Positions 26,145 through 34,170 of a DNA stretch of 64,000 nucleotides are shown here, piece by piece. Position 1 is the first letter of the stretch. Each line of letters opens with the position of its first letter. The translations under genes and the position numbers were made by a program. The stretch is taken from assembly GCA_965247705.1 (NCBI GenBank), contig CBDFHV010000077.1, forward strand, positions 62,001 through 126,000, written 5' to 3'. Source of the stretch: CBDFHV01 sp965247705. GTDB lineage: Bacteria; Pseudomonadota; Alphaproteobacteria; Rhodospirillales; CAMCUA01. Under the pieces are notes generated by a model. The model made no database searches. It was given only the letters and a program-made list of their open reading frames with translations, and had not been told where the DNA came from.

Positions 26145-27278
26145 ATGGAACGCCCCATTTTCAAGCCCATCGGCACCCCGGTCGAAGCGCTCGATACGCC
26201 GTCGTTCCTGGTCGACGTCACCGTCCTTGAGAAAAACATCGCGACACTGCACGGCTTTTTCCATCAGCGGGCGGCGAAGGTGCGGCCCCACGTGGAGGCC
26301 CATCGCTGTCCCGCCATCGCCCACAAGCAACTGGCCGCCGGCGGCACGGTGGGCGGCATTTGCGTCACAACGGTGGGGCAGGCGGAGGTGTTCGCGCAGT
26401 CGGGCTTCGGCGACATCTTCATCGCCAACCAAATCGTGACCCGGCAGAAAATCGACCGCCTGTGCGCCTTGGCGCGCCACGCCAAGATGTCGGTCGCCGT
26501 CGACAACGCGATCAATGTGGGCGATCTGTCCGAGGCCGCGTCGGCCAACGCGGTCACCATGGGCGTGGTGGTGGAAATCGACAGCGGCTTGAACCGCTGC
26601 GGCGTCGAGCCCGGCCGGCCCGCGCTCGACCTGGCCCGGGCGATAACGGACTCCCCCGGCCTCGCGTTTATTGGCCTGATGACCCATGACGCCACCCTGG
26701 CCGAGGAGGACCCCAAGAAACGGGCCCGCCGGTCACGGGACGCGGTCCAGAAGGTCCTCGACAGTCGGGAAACCATCGAAAAGGCCGGCATGGACGTGGG
26801 TGTCGTCAGCGTCGGCGGGACCCACAACTACGAGGTCGTGGGCGACATGGACGGCGTGACCGAGGTGCCGGCGGGGGCCTATGCCCTGATGGACGGGCGC
26901 CACCTGGATTGCCGGCCCCGGCTGCAGCCCGCCGCCCACATGTTGGTCAGCATCATCAGCCGCCCCGAGCCGGGGCTGGCCATCACCGACGGTGGCGCCA
27001 AGGCCGTGGGCATGGACGCCGGGATGGCGGTGCTCGACCGGGTTTCGGTTGCCGATCCCGCCGATCCCCCGACCATCGATGAAACCATGCGCTCGGCGGA
27101 GCATGGCGCCATCCGTCTGGAGGGCGGCTCCGATGCCGCGGTCGGTCTTGGCGACAAGGCATGGCTGATCCCGTCCGACGGGGGCATGTGCGCCAATTTG
27201 CATGACTACATCCACGCCATCCGCTGTGGCCGGCTGGAGGCGGTGTGGGACATCGCCGCCCGCGGCCGCTATCGCTGA
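26145..27278 (+). CDS. DSD1/D-threonine aldolase-family protein lacking the PLP lysine
   Basis: 377 residues of the alanine racemase-like fold-type III family (D-threonine aldolase, D-serine dehydratase). The N-terminal TPSFLVDVTVLEKNI and the following region fit. The family's RPHxKTHK motif, whose first lysine forms the Schiff base with PLP, reads RPHVEAHR here: Glu51 and Arg54. Near the C-terminus the Zn-binding P-x-H-x-C pattern reads PSDGGMC, keeping Cys349 but with Gly at the His position. Seen: key residues are missing. Inference: it is not a normal aldolase; it may be a binding or partner protein, or use different chemistry. GGGAGG (26135-26140) precedes the start. The next gene is its paralogue, 25 bases away. 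Confidence 0.82.
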   Translation: MERPIFKPIGTPVEALDTPSFLVDVTVLEKNIATLHGFFHQRAAKVRPHVEAHRCPAIAHKQLAAGGTVGGICVTTVGQAEVFAQSGFGDIFIANQIVTRQKIDRLCALARHAKMSVAVDNAINVGDLSEAASANAVTMGVVVEIDSGLNRCGVEPGRPALDLARAITDSPGLAFIGLMTHDATLAEEDPKKRARRSRDAVQKVLDSRETIEKAGMDVGVVSVGGTHNYEVVGDMDGVTEVPAGAYALMDGRHLDCRPRLQPAAHMLVSIISRPEPGLAITDGGAKAVGMDAGMAVLDRVSVADPADPPTIDETMRSAEHGAIRLEGGSDAAVGLGDKAWLIPSDGGMCANLHDYIHAIRCGRLEAVWDIAARGRYR

Positions 27279-27303
27279 CGCCGAGATAACGGGGAGGCAA
27301 TCG

Positions 27304-28413
27304 ATGGATCCCTACCGGCCGGAAATCGGAACTCCCGTGGAAGACCTGGACACCCCGTGCCTGCTGGTCGACCTGGATGCCCTGGAGCACAACCAGCGGG
27401 TGATCGCCGATACCTACCGGGACACGGTCTGCAAGATGGCCCCCCACGTGAAAAACACCAAATGCCCCCTGTTGGCCCACATGCAGTTCCGCGCCGGCGG
27501 CACCGATCGGCGTATCTGTTGCGCCAAGATCTCCGAGGCGGAAGTGATGGTCGAGGGGGGCTTCCGCGACATCCTGATCGCCAATCAGATCGTCACCGAA
27601 GACAAGATCGCTCGCCTTTGCGCCCTCGCCAGGCGCGCCACCCTGCGGGTCGCCATTGACGATCCCGGCAACCTCCGCGCCCTGTCGGAAGCGGCACAAA
27701 GGAACGGCGTCACCATAGGCGTCGTGGTCGAGGTTTCCACCTCGGCGCGGCGGGCCGGCGTCAGGGGGGCCACCAAGGGGGGAATCGAGAAAGGCGTCAC
27801 CCTGGCCAAACTGGCCCGCGAGCTGCCCGGCATCGACTTCCGTGGCGTCATGAGTCACCAGTCGCTGGTCGGAAAGCCCGACAGGGAAGCCCGGATTCGG
27901 CAAGGCAAACCATTCTTCCGCATGTGCCTCGACGTCAAGGACGCCATCGAAGCGGCGGGGATTCCCGTGGCGGTGGTGTCCTCCGGGGAGACGTTTTCCT
28001 ACGACATCGCCGCCGCCACGCCGGGCGTCACCGAGGTGGAAGGCGGGTCCTACATGCTCATGTCCCACGGTTTCGACTACATGACCGAATTCCGCGTCGC
28101 CGCCAAGGTCCTGGCGACGGTCATCAGCACGCCGCGCCCGGGCATCGCCGTCGGCGACGTGGGTTCCAGGGCCCTTGCCTTGCGGGCACCGCCGGCGGTC
28201 GACGCCATGGCGGGGGTCACCGTGGCGGCCGTTCACGAAGAGCACATCGTGCTCGGCATGGATGACCCCGCGCCCCTGGTCGTGGGCGACCAATTCCTCC
28301 TGATCAGCGGCCAGCAGGATTTCATGACCGACCGCTGGGACCGGTACATCGCCGTACGGGATGGGGCGGTCGAAGCGGTGTGGGATATCGCGGCGCGAGG
28401 TTGCTTTCACTGA
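27304..28413 (+). CDS. DSD1/D-threonine aldolase-family PLP enzyme, paralogue with lysine
   Basis: 369 residues, same fold as the preceding gene. It keeps the Schiff-base lysine candidate (APHVKNTK, Lys50), preceded by TPCLLVDLDALEHNQRV. The C-terminal metal site expected as P-x-H-x-C is not visible: the region reads LLISGQQDFMTDRWDRYIAV. Known family members cleave D-beta-hydroxy amino acids or dehydrate D-serine with PLP and a divalent metal. Both paralogues end in EAVWDIAARG, showing common descent. The start at 27304 follows GGGGAGG. A D-hydroxy-amino-acid role alongside the L-type threonine aldolase at 16989 is inferred from context. Confidence 0.82.
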   Translation: MDPYRPEIGTPVEDLDTPCLLVDLDALEHNQRVIADTYRDTVCKMAPHVKNTKCPLLAHMQFRAGGTDRRICCAKISEAEVMVEGGFRDILIANQIVTEDKIARLCALARRATLRVAIDDPGNLRALSEAAQRNGVTIGVVVEVSTSARRAGVRGATKGGIEKGVTLAKLARELPGIDFRGVMSHQSLVGKPDREARIRQGKPFFRMCLDVKDAIEAAGIPVAVVSSGETFSYDIAAATPGVTEVEGGSYMLMSHGFDYMTEFRVAAKVLATVISTPRPGIAVGDVGSRALALRAPPAVDAMAGVTVAAVHEEHIVLGMDDPAPLVVGDQFLLISGQQDFMTDRWDRYIAVRDGAVEAVWDIAARGCFH

Positions 28414-28427
28414 TTCCAGTGATCCCC

Positions 28428-29426
28428 CTAAGGACTCTCGGTTTTCAGGACGATCCGACCGGCCGCGGTCCGTGCCTGGATGTGGCCGAACGCCTCGGCG
28501 AAACGTTCCAGGGGCAGGCAGGCCATGATCGAAGGCTTAAGCCGGCCGGCGGTGGCCAGGTCGAAAATGTCCTTCTGGGCCGCCGCCACCTTGTCCGGGG
28601 CGTGGCGGCGATAGCTGTCCAAATAGAGCCCGGCCACGGCGATGTTCTTGATCAGCAGATAGTTGGCGCGCGCCGAGGGGATCTGGCCGCCGACGAAACC
28701 GATGACGATCGCCCGGCCCTCCCAGGCCAACGCCCGCAGGCAGGCTTCGAACACCTCGCCACCGACCGATTCGAGGACCACGTCCACACCGCGCCCGTCG
28801 GTGGCCGCGTGGACCTGGTCGCGAACCGTATCCTTCAGGTTGTCGCCGGTGAGGTCGATGATGTGGTCGGCCCCGCTGTCGGTGGCCAGGGATGCCTTGG
28901 CCGGCGACGTCAGGCCGGCCAGGATCACGGCCCCCCTGGCCTTGGCCAACTGAATGGCGGCCAGGCCGACGCCGCCCGAGGCGCTGGTGACCAGCACCGT
29001 TTCGCCGGCGCCGAGACCGGCGCGAGTCACCAACGCGAAATGGGCGGTCTGATAGGTCAGCCCCAGGCACGCGGCGTCGACGTCGGAGAGGGATTCCGGC
29101 ACCAGAAAACACTCGCCCTCGGTCGCCACCGCTTCCTCGGCAAAGGCGCCGTGGCCGACAAAGGCCAATACCCGGTCGCCGGGATGAAAACGGGACACGC
29201 CGTCGCCGACGGCGGTTACCGTGCCCACCAGCTCCGTGCCCGGAACATAGGGAAGCTCGGGCAGCCTCTGATACTTGCCCTGGAGAACGAGCAGGTCGGC
29301 GAAGTTCAGCGGCGCGGCCAGCACCCGAATCAGTACCTGCCCCGGTCCCGCCTCCGGCGGCGGTGTCTCCGCCACCGACGCGCCATCCACGGACCCCAGT
29401 TTCCTGACCAACACTGCCCGCATCAT
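28428..29426 (-). CDS. Medium-chain (MDR) NADPH:quinone oxidoreductase-family enzyme
   Basis: 332 residues. A GroES-like N-terminal half (LIRVLAAPLNFADLLVLQGK, YVPGTELVGTVTAVGDGVS) is followed by a Rossmann NADPH-binding half with TSASGGVGLAAIQLAKARGA at about 145-164. No structural or catalytic zinc cysteines are visible, which places it with quinone oxidoreductase or enoyl/acryloyl-CoA-reductase-like MDRs. The start overlaps the end of the upstream MaoC gene by 4 bases, so the two are translationally coupled; a joint role in CoA-thioester metabolism is inferred. Confidence 0.88.
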   Translation of the reverse strand: MMRAVLVRKLGSVDGASVAETPPPEAGPGQVLIRVLAAPLNFADLLVLQGKYQRLPELPYVPGTELVGTVTAVGDGVSRFHPGDRVLAFVGHGAFAEEAVATEGECFLVPESLSDVDAACLGLTYQTAHFALVTRAGLGAGETVLVTSASGGVGLAAIQLAKARGAVILAGLTSPAKASLATDSGADHIIDLTGDNLKDTVRDQVHAATDGRGVDVVLESVGGEVFEACLRALAWEGRAIVIGFVGGQIPSARANYLLIKNIAVAGLYLDSYRRHAPDKVAAAQKDIFDLATAGRLKPSIMACLPLERFAEAFGHIQARTAAGRIVLKTESP

Positions 29427-29896
29427 CCCGTTCCTTCCTCTTCTTGGGCGCCGCCGCCGCGGCGCCCGACGAACTGCACCGCGGTCCAGGTCATGACCCG
29501 GTCACCGTCCTGGTTCATCACGTCGAACCGCATGGTGAGAATGCCCCGTTCGGCCCGCGACCGGGACAGGCGCTGGGCCGTCACCTCGGCGATCGTATGG
29601 ATGGTGTCGCCGGGGCGCACCGGCTTCAGCCACTTGAGTTCGGTCACACCCGGTGAGCCCTCGCCCGACTGATAGATCCCAGTCTGGTGGATCAGCCGGA
29701 AGCTCAGGGCCTGGGTCAGGAAGCCGCTCGCGACCAGGCCACCGAAGGGAGACCGGGCCGCCGCCACCGCATCCACGTGGAAAGGCTGCGGATCGTAGCG
29801 CATGGCGAAATCGACGATGGCGGCCTCGGTCACCGTCATTCCTGGCGAGACGAAGCGGTCGCCGACCGCGAAATCCTCGAAGTGATAGGGCTTCAC
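29423..29896 (-). CDS. MaoC-family hotdog dehydratase
   Basis: 157 residues, a single hotdog domain. The hydratase-2 motif region reads YDPQPFHVDAVAAARSPFGG (34-53), carrying the Asp and His used by R-specific enoyl-CoA hydratases, followed by the GLVASGF helix start. These enzymes hydrate or dehydrate enoyl-CoA thioesters. It is coupled by a 4-base overlap to the MDR reductase downstream. A terminator-like hairpin lies just upstream, between it and the TAXI binding protein. The Gly/Glu-rich tail is not part of the domain. Confidence 0.88.
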   Translation of the reverse strand: MKPYHFEDFAVGDRFVSPGMTVTEAAIVDFAMRYDPQPFHVDAVAAARSPFGGLVASGFLTQALSFRLIHQTGIYQSGEGSPGVTELKWLKPVRPGDTIHTIAEVTAQRLSRSRAERGILTMRFDVMNQDGDRVMTWTAVQFVGRRGGGAQEEEGTG

Positions 29897-29927
29897 GACG
29901 GTCTCACGAAAACGAAGCGACGGGTCG

Positions 29928-29963
29928 AAAAAGGCAGGGGGCCGTCATGACGACGACCCCCTG
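29928..29963 (-). terminator. Terminator/attenuator after the TAXI binding-protein gene
   Basis: Reading leftward, CAGGGGGTCGTC pairs with GACGGCCCCCTG (11 of 12 bp, 5-base loop, 29935-29963) and is followed within three bases by five T residues (29928-29932). This is a rho-independent terminator shape placed 22 bases after the binding-protein stop. It probably ends most transcripts there and lets fewer through into maoC and the MDR gene. Confidence 0.78.
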
Positions 29964-29985
29964 TCACGGACTTGTCGAAAAGCGG

Positions 29986-30942
29986 CTATTGGACGCCCTT
30001 CTCCCGATAGTAGCGCATGGCTCCCGGGTGGTAGGGGACGATCTTGGTGTTGGCCATGAACTTGGTTGAATAGCCCTTGAAGGCGGCCGGATTGATGGAC
30101 TGAACGGTGGACATGTTCTCGGCCATGATCCGGACGATGTCGTAGCCGGTCTTTTCGGGCAGCTTGGCGTCGGTGATGAACACCGTGGCGGCGCTGACGG
30201 TGGCTGTCGCCACATCGATGCCCTTATAGACGCCGGCCGGAATGGTGGCCCGCTTGTAGCCCTCGTTCAGCTTCATCAACTCCTTGTACATGGCATCGCT
30301 GATGGGGAGCAACTTCGAGGGACGCGCTACGGCCACCTGGGTGATGGCCCCGGCGGGTGGATACCAGGCGCCGTGCATGCCGACGGCCTGGCGGTCCTGG
30401 ACCGCCTTGGAGCCGACGGCGGGACCGCCGCGAACCACGATATTCAGGTCGTCCTCGAGTCCGGTAAGGCCGTGCACCTTGAGAATGTCGAGGAACACCA
30501 AACGGGCCGACGAGGCCGTGGTGTGCGAGGCGAACCGCTTGCCCTTCAGGTCGGCGAAGCTGTTGACGCCGCTATCGACGGTGACCAGCGTGTGCTGGGC
30601 CTGTTCGAACATGGTGGCCAGGGCATTGGTTCCCTTGACCGCTTTCTTGAAGACGCCGGAGCCTTTCTTGGCGTGATGGAGCGCCGTGGCGAAGGCGAAG
30701 GCGGTCTCGACCCGTCCCGCCTCGACATTGATCACGTTGGAGTTTCCCTGGCCCTGCTCGGCGGTGGTCGGAACCCCCTTGTCGGACAGAAGCTTGGCCA
30801 GGCCGGCGGAGATGCCGTACCAGGAGCCGCCGGGGGCGCCGCTGGACAGGGTGATCTTGCCCTGAGCGAACGCCGGGCCAGCGGCCAGCAGGCTACCGGC
30901 GACGATCGCCGGAACGAGTGCGAACGGTACCTTGCGAAACAT
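29986..30942 (-). CDS. TAXI-family TRAP substrate-binding protein
   Basis: 318 residues with a Sec signal peptide (MFRKVPFALVPAIVAG, cleavage near PAFA-QGK). TAXI proteins bind solutes in the periplasm for fused 4+12-helix TRAP permeases. The mature start ITLSSGAPGGSWYGISAGLA is the family's typical first strand-loop, and the C-terminal YHPGAMRYYREKG matches the conserved H-x-G-A-x-R-Y-Y tail. The start at 30942 has AAGGAG upstream. No TAXI permease is adjacent: the nearest unpaired one is at 37188 beyond IS copy 2, in the same direction, so the transporter was probably split by the IS. Confidence 0.92.
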   Translation of the reverse strand: MFRKVPFALVPAIVAGSLLAAGPAFAQGKITLSSGAPGGSWYGISAGLAKLLSDKGVPTTAEQGQGNSNVINVEAGRVETAFAFATALHHAKKGSGVFKKAVKGTNALATMFEQAQHTLVTVDSGVNSFADLKGKRFASHTTASSARLVFLDILKVHGLTGLEDDLNIVVRGGPAVGSKAVQDRQAVGMHGAWYPPAGAITQVAVARPSKLLPISDAMYKELMKLNEGYKRATIPAGVYKGIDVATATVSAATVFITDAKLPEKTGYDIVRIMAENMSTVQSINPAAFKGYSTKFMANTKIVPYHPGAMRYYREKGVQ

Positions 30943-31316
30943 GGACTCAACTCCTTCCCTGATGAACATCGATGTTCCGGGTCCCCCATGAGGCATTCGT
31001 GGGAGCGCCGGTCTTGCTCTTCCCCGAAACCATAGCCCAACCCCAAACCCGCGACAATGCGGCCGGGCTCATATCGTTGACGTCTACCCGATGGCACCCT
31101 TCAGGGCTCTCCGTGCATTGGAAGGCAGTCGCCGCATGCCCCTGTCGATGTGGGCTCGCCGACAGACCCGAAAGGGTGGATTGCGTCGCCAGGGGGCAGT
31201 CGTTGAAATTGTCTCGCCTGAACATGTTGGACATTGCCCAACAAACTCTTTTTCTGTTGGGCAATCAAAGGCGAATGTGTGGCCAAGCGCCCTAATCCAG
31301 CCTCCGTTGACGATTC
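30943..31316. other. Gap between TAXI gene and IS copy 2
   Basis: No convincing gene: minus-strand frames (for example from 31264) give low-quality translations without coding character. It holds the hairpin described separately at 31233-31265, and presumably whatever now drives the TAXI gene. Confidence 0.4.
31233..31265. promoter_or_regulatory. Perfect 11-bp hairpin near IS copy 2
   Basis: ATTGCCCAACA and TGTTGGGCAAT are exact inverted repeats around an 11-base loop containing a T-run. It could be an operator dyad upstream of the TAXI gene or a terminator for transcription arriving from the former operon. It lies 51 bases from the IS duplication. Confidence 0.5.
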
Positions 31317-31320
31317 CTAG

Positions 31321-32919
31321 CCCGAATTATTCACGGCGCTGATTGAAAATGCTGGTGAGCGTAGATTAACCTGTTGAAATGCCGTATGATTTTGGTGTCA
31401 AGACAAGATCACATGGCAACAGAACAACCCACGGCTCACCATGAACGAGATTACCCCCTATCTCCCTGGTTTGTCGCCCGTTGGAGGCAAGCCGCTTTGC
31501 GCCCGCTTCGACGGCGGACGGCTGTCGTCGGACGGCGGGGTGTTGTTGTTGGGCGAGATCGACAGGCGGCTCGGCATCGCCGACGTGCTCGCTTCCTGCG
31601 TCACCGACGTGCGCGACCCGGCGAGCACGACCCACGCTTACGTAGACATGATCCGGGCGCGCCTGTTCGCTATTGCCTGCGGGTATGAGGATTGCGACGA
31701 CCTCGACGTTCTGCGTTTCGATCCGGCGTTCAAGCTGGCCTGTGGCCGTTTGTCCGAGAGCGGCGACGACCTGATGAGCCAACCGACCCTGTCGCGCCTC
31801 GAGAACGCGCCGTCATGGCGCGCGCTCGGGCGCATGGGGCTGTCGATGATCGATCTGTTTTGCGCCAGCTTCAAGCGCGTTCCGGCGCGCATCGTTCTCG
31901 ATATCGACGACACCGACGATGCCGTTCACGGCGGCCAGCAGCTGGCGCTGTTCAACGCCCATTACGACGACTATTGCTTCCAACCCATCCATATCTTCGA
32001 GGCGGCCACCGGCAAGCCGGTGATGTCACTGCTGCGTCCCGGCAAGCGGCCCTCCGGCGACGAGGCGGCGCGGATCCTGAGACACGTCATCGGCCGCATC
32101 CGCCGCAACTGGCCACGGGTCGAGATCACCGTGCGGGGCGATGGCCACTACGCCACGCCGGAGGCCATGGAATTCCTCGAACGTCAGGGCTGCGGCTACA
32201 TCTTCGGGCTTTCCGGCAACGCCCGGCTGAACAGGATCGGCCAGCCGTGGTGCGAGGACGCCGCCGTGCGCCGGGCGGGGCAGGGAAAGGATAAGGTGCG
32301 CCGCTTCTTCCACACCGGCTACCAGGCCAAAAGCTGGTCACGGCAACGCTCGGTCATCGCCCGCGTGGAAGCTACCGCCAAGGGCTGTGACGTCCGCTTC
32401 GTCGTCACCAACCTGAGCGGCCGCGCCAAGGCGCTCTACGAGAAGGTCTACTGCGCCCGCGGGCGGATGGAAAACATGATCAAGGACCACAAGCTCTACA
32501 CCAAGTCCGACCGCACGTCGTGCCACCGTTGGGAGGCCAACCAGTTCCGCCTCTTCCTGCATACCGGCGCCTACTGGCTGCTGCATCAGCTTCGCCAAGC
32601 GGCGCCTCGGAAATCGCTGTGGCGAACGGCCACCTTCGAAACCCTGCGCCGGGCGTTTCTCAAAATCGCCGTCCGCGTCGAGGAGCTCAAGTCGCGCCTC
32701 AGGATCGCCCTGCCTTCGGCCTATCCCTATCAGCCGGCCATGATCGCCATCGCCGGGCGCATCACCGCCCAAGGGCCCTGAACCAAGCGGCAGGTGCCGC
32801 CGGACGAGCCCCGAACAACAACCTCCAACCTCTCCGACAATCCGTCTCAAAAATCGCCGTCAACCCGGTCGCTACCGCTCGTCCCGCTGAAATCCGATGG
32901 CCGTCATGAATAATTGGGG
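31321..32919 (+). mobile_element. IS1380-family insertion sequence, copy 2
   Basis: 1,599 bp, same ends as copy 1 (left CCCGAATTATTCA, right TGAATAATTGGGG) and flanked by CTAG at 31317-31320 and 32920-32923. It differs from copy 1 at only one base seen (G at 31476). The right-hand CTAG supplies the TAG stop codon of the amidase gene, so the element landed exactly on that gene's end. Being in direct orientation with copy 1, recombination between them could delete or circularise the 27-29 kb between. Confidence 0.92.
31441..32781 (+). CDS. IS1380-family DDE transposase, second copy
   Basis: 446 residues, identical in protein sequence to the transposase at 2710; the single nucleotide difference (third base of Ser12) is silent. 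The DDE residues in DIDDTDD, RGDGHY and RGRMENMIKD are intact, so this copy should be active in trans on both elements. Confidence 0.93.
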   Translation: MNEITPYLPGLSPVGGKPLCARFDGGRLSSDGGVLLLGEIDRRLGIADVLASCVTDVRDPASTTHAYVDMIRARLFAIACGYEDCDDLDVLRFDPAFKLACGRLSESGDDLMSQPTLSRLENAPSWRALGRMGLSMIDLFCASFKRVPARIVLDIDDTDDAVHGGQQLALFNAHYDDYCFQPIHIFEAATGKPVMSLLRPGKRPSGDEAARILRHVIGRIRRNWPRVEITVRGDGHYATPEAMEFLERQGCGYIFGLSGNARLNRIGQPWCEDAAVRRAGQGKDKVRRFFHTGYQAKSWSRQRSVIARVEATAKGCDVRFVVTNLSGRAKALYEKVYCARGRMENMIKDHKLYTKSDRTSCHRWEANQFRLFLHTGAYWLLHQLRQAAPRKSLWRTATFETLRRAFLKIAVRVEELKSRLRIALPSAYPYQPAMIAIAGRITAQGP

Positions 32920-34128
32920 CTAGGTGCGTAATCCCGCCATCACGGCGCGGCTCAACGCCAGCAGACTTTCGTCCGAACCCCGTCTGCCGATCAGCGACAG
33001 GCCGAGGGGCAGGCCGTCCAGGCTGGCCAGGGGCAGGCTTACTTGGGGCAGGCCGCCCAGGCCGGCGATGCACAACAGGCACAGGGCCTGATTGCGGTAG
33101 GTGACTTCCTTGGTGTCGGTCTGGGTGTCCTTGAGGGGGGCGACGCGGGGCGAGGTGGGCAGGCAGAGGACGTCGCCCTCGCCCAGCAGGCCGTCGAGCC
33201 ACTGGCTGATCTCCCGATGACGCTTGCGGTGCGCCTTGACCGCAGCGTCGTTGACGGTCGCCGCCCAGGCCAGCCGCTCGCGGATGCCGGGCCCGAAGGT
33301 GGGCCGGTGGGCCTCGATCCAGGCGCCGTGGTTGGCCCAGATTTCGGGTGCCTGGACGTGGCGAAAGACCTCCAGCCAGGATTCCAGCCCGTCGGAGCAG
33401 ACAGTCAGGCTCGACGCCGTGTAAACCTCGGCTTCCACGGCCTTGATGGCGGGTCCCAGGGCCTCGCGCACCGGCTCTTCCACCAGCGCGAAGGCGTCAC
33501 GGGCAAGTAAAAGCCTGCGGGCGAGCGCCGTCGCGGCGTCGCCCTCCAGCAGCACCTGACCCATCCGCTCCAGGGTGCCGGCGTCGCGGGCGAACCAACC
33601 CACCGTGTCGAAGCTGGGGCCGAAGGGGATGACGCCTTCCAGCGATACCCGGCCATGGGTGGGCCGAAAGCCGAAGATGCCGCAATAGCTCGCGGGCAGC
33701 CGCACCGAGCCGCCACAGTCGGTGCCGATGGCGGTGTCCGCCAGTCCCCCCGCCACCGCCACCACCGAGCCGTTGGAGGACCCGCCGGGAACCCGCATAG
33801 GGTCCCGGGGATTGACCGGCGTGCCGTAATGGACGTTCTCGCCGGTCAGGCTGTAGGCCAGCTCGTCGGTGAGGGTCTTGCCCACCATGCGGGCCCCGGC
33901 GTCGAGAAGTCGTTGCACCGCCGCCGACGTCTCTTCCGCCGGTGGGTGGGTAGCGAGCCAGTCGGGATGGCCGAACCCGGTTCGGTGACCGGCGATGTGA
34001 AAGACGTCCTTGACCGCGAAGGTCAGGCCCCGTAGCGGGCCCGCCGGCGCGCCGTCGATGGTAATGCGGCCGTGGGGACAGAAGGCGCCCAGGGGATCGT
34101 CGGCAGGGTCCAGCTTGGTCCTTGCCAT
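32920..34128 (-). CDS. Amidase-signature family hydrolase
   Basis: 402 residues. The Ser-cisSer-Lys triad of amidase-signature enzymes is visible: Lys in LTFAVKDVFH, Ser in VPGGSSNGSVVAVAGG, and the nucleophile in GTDCGGSVRLPAS. These enzymes hydrolyse amides or ureas to acid plus ammonia. The C-terminus (SRAVMAGLRT) is complete; its TAG is part of the CTAG duplicated by IS copy 2. It follows the amidohydrolase by 42 bases in the same direction. The pair suggests successive opening of a cyclic amide and deamidation of the product. Confidence 0.9.
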   Translation of the reverse strand: MARTKLDPADDPLGAFCPHGRITIDGAPAGPLRGLTFAVKDVFHIAGHRTGFGHPDWLATHPPAEETSAAVQRLLDAGARMVGKTLTDELAYSLTGENVHYGTPVNPRDPMRVPGGSSNGSVVAVAGGLADTAIGTDCGGSVRLPASYCGIFGFRPTHGRVSLEGVIPFGPSFDTVGWFARDAGTLERMGQVLLEGDAATALARRLLLARDAFALVEEPVREALGPAIKAVEAEVYTASSLTVCSDGLESWLEVFRHVQAPEIWANHGAWIEAHRPTFGPGIRERLAWAATVNDAAVKAHRKRHREISQWLDGLLGEGDVLCLPTSPRVAPLKDTQTDTKEVTYRNQALCLLCIAGLGGLPQVSLPLASLDGLPLGLSLIGRRGSDESLLALSRAVMAGLRT

Positions 34129-34170
34129 GCCGCGGTCTTTCCTACACCGGCGCCGGGCCCTGTCGGCCGC

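Noticed and set aside
30947..31264. A 105-codon minus-strand frame upstream of the TAXI gene
   Set aside because: Composition lacks coding character and it overlaps the hairpin; no family features.
2590..32919. Calling the whole 30 kb a proven composite transposon
   Set aside because: IS copy 2 seems to interrupt a native operon, so the right boundary need not be an acquired end; the CTAG flanks are uninformative.
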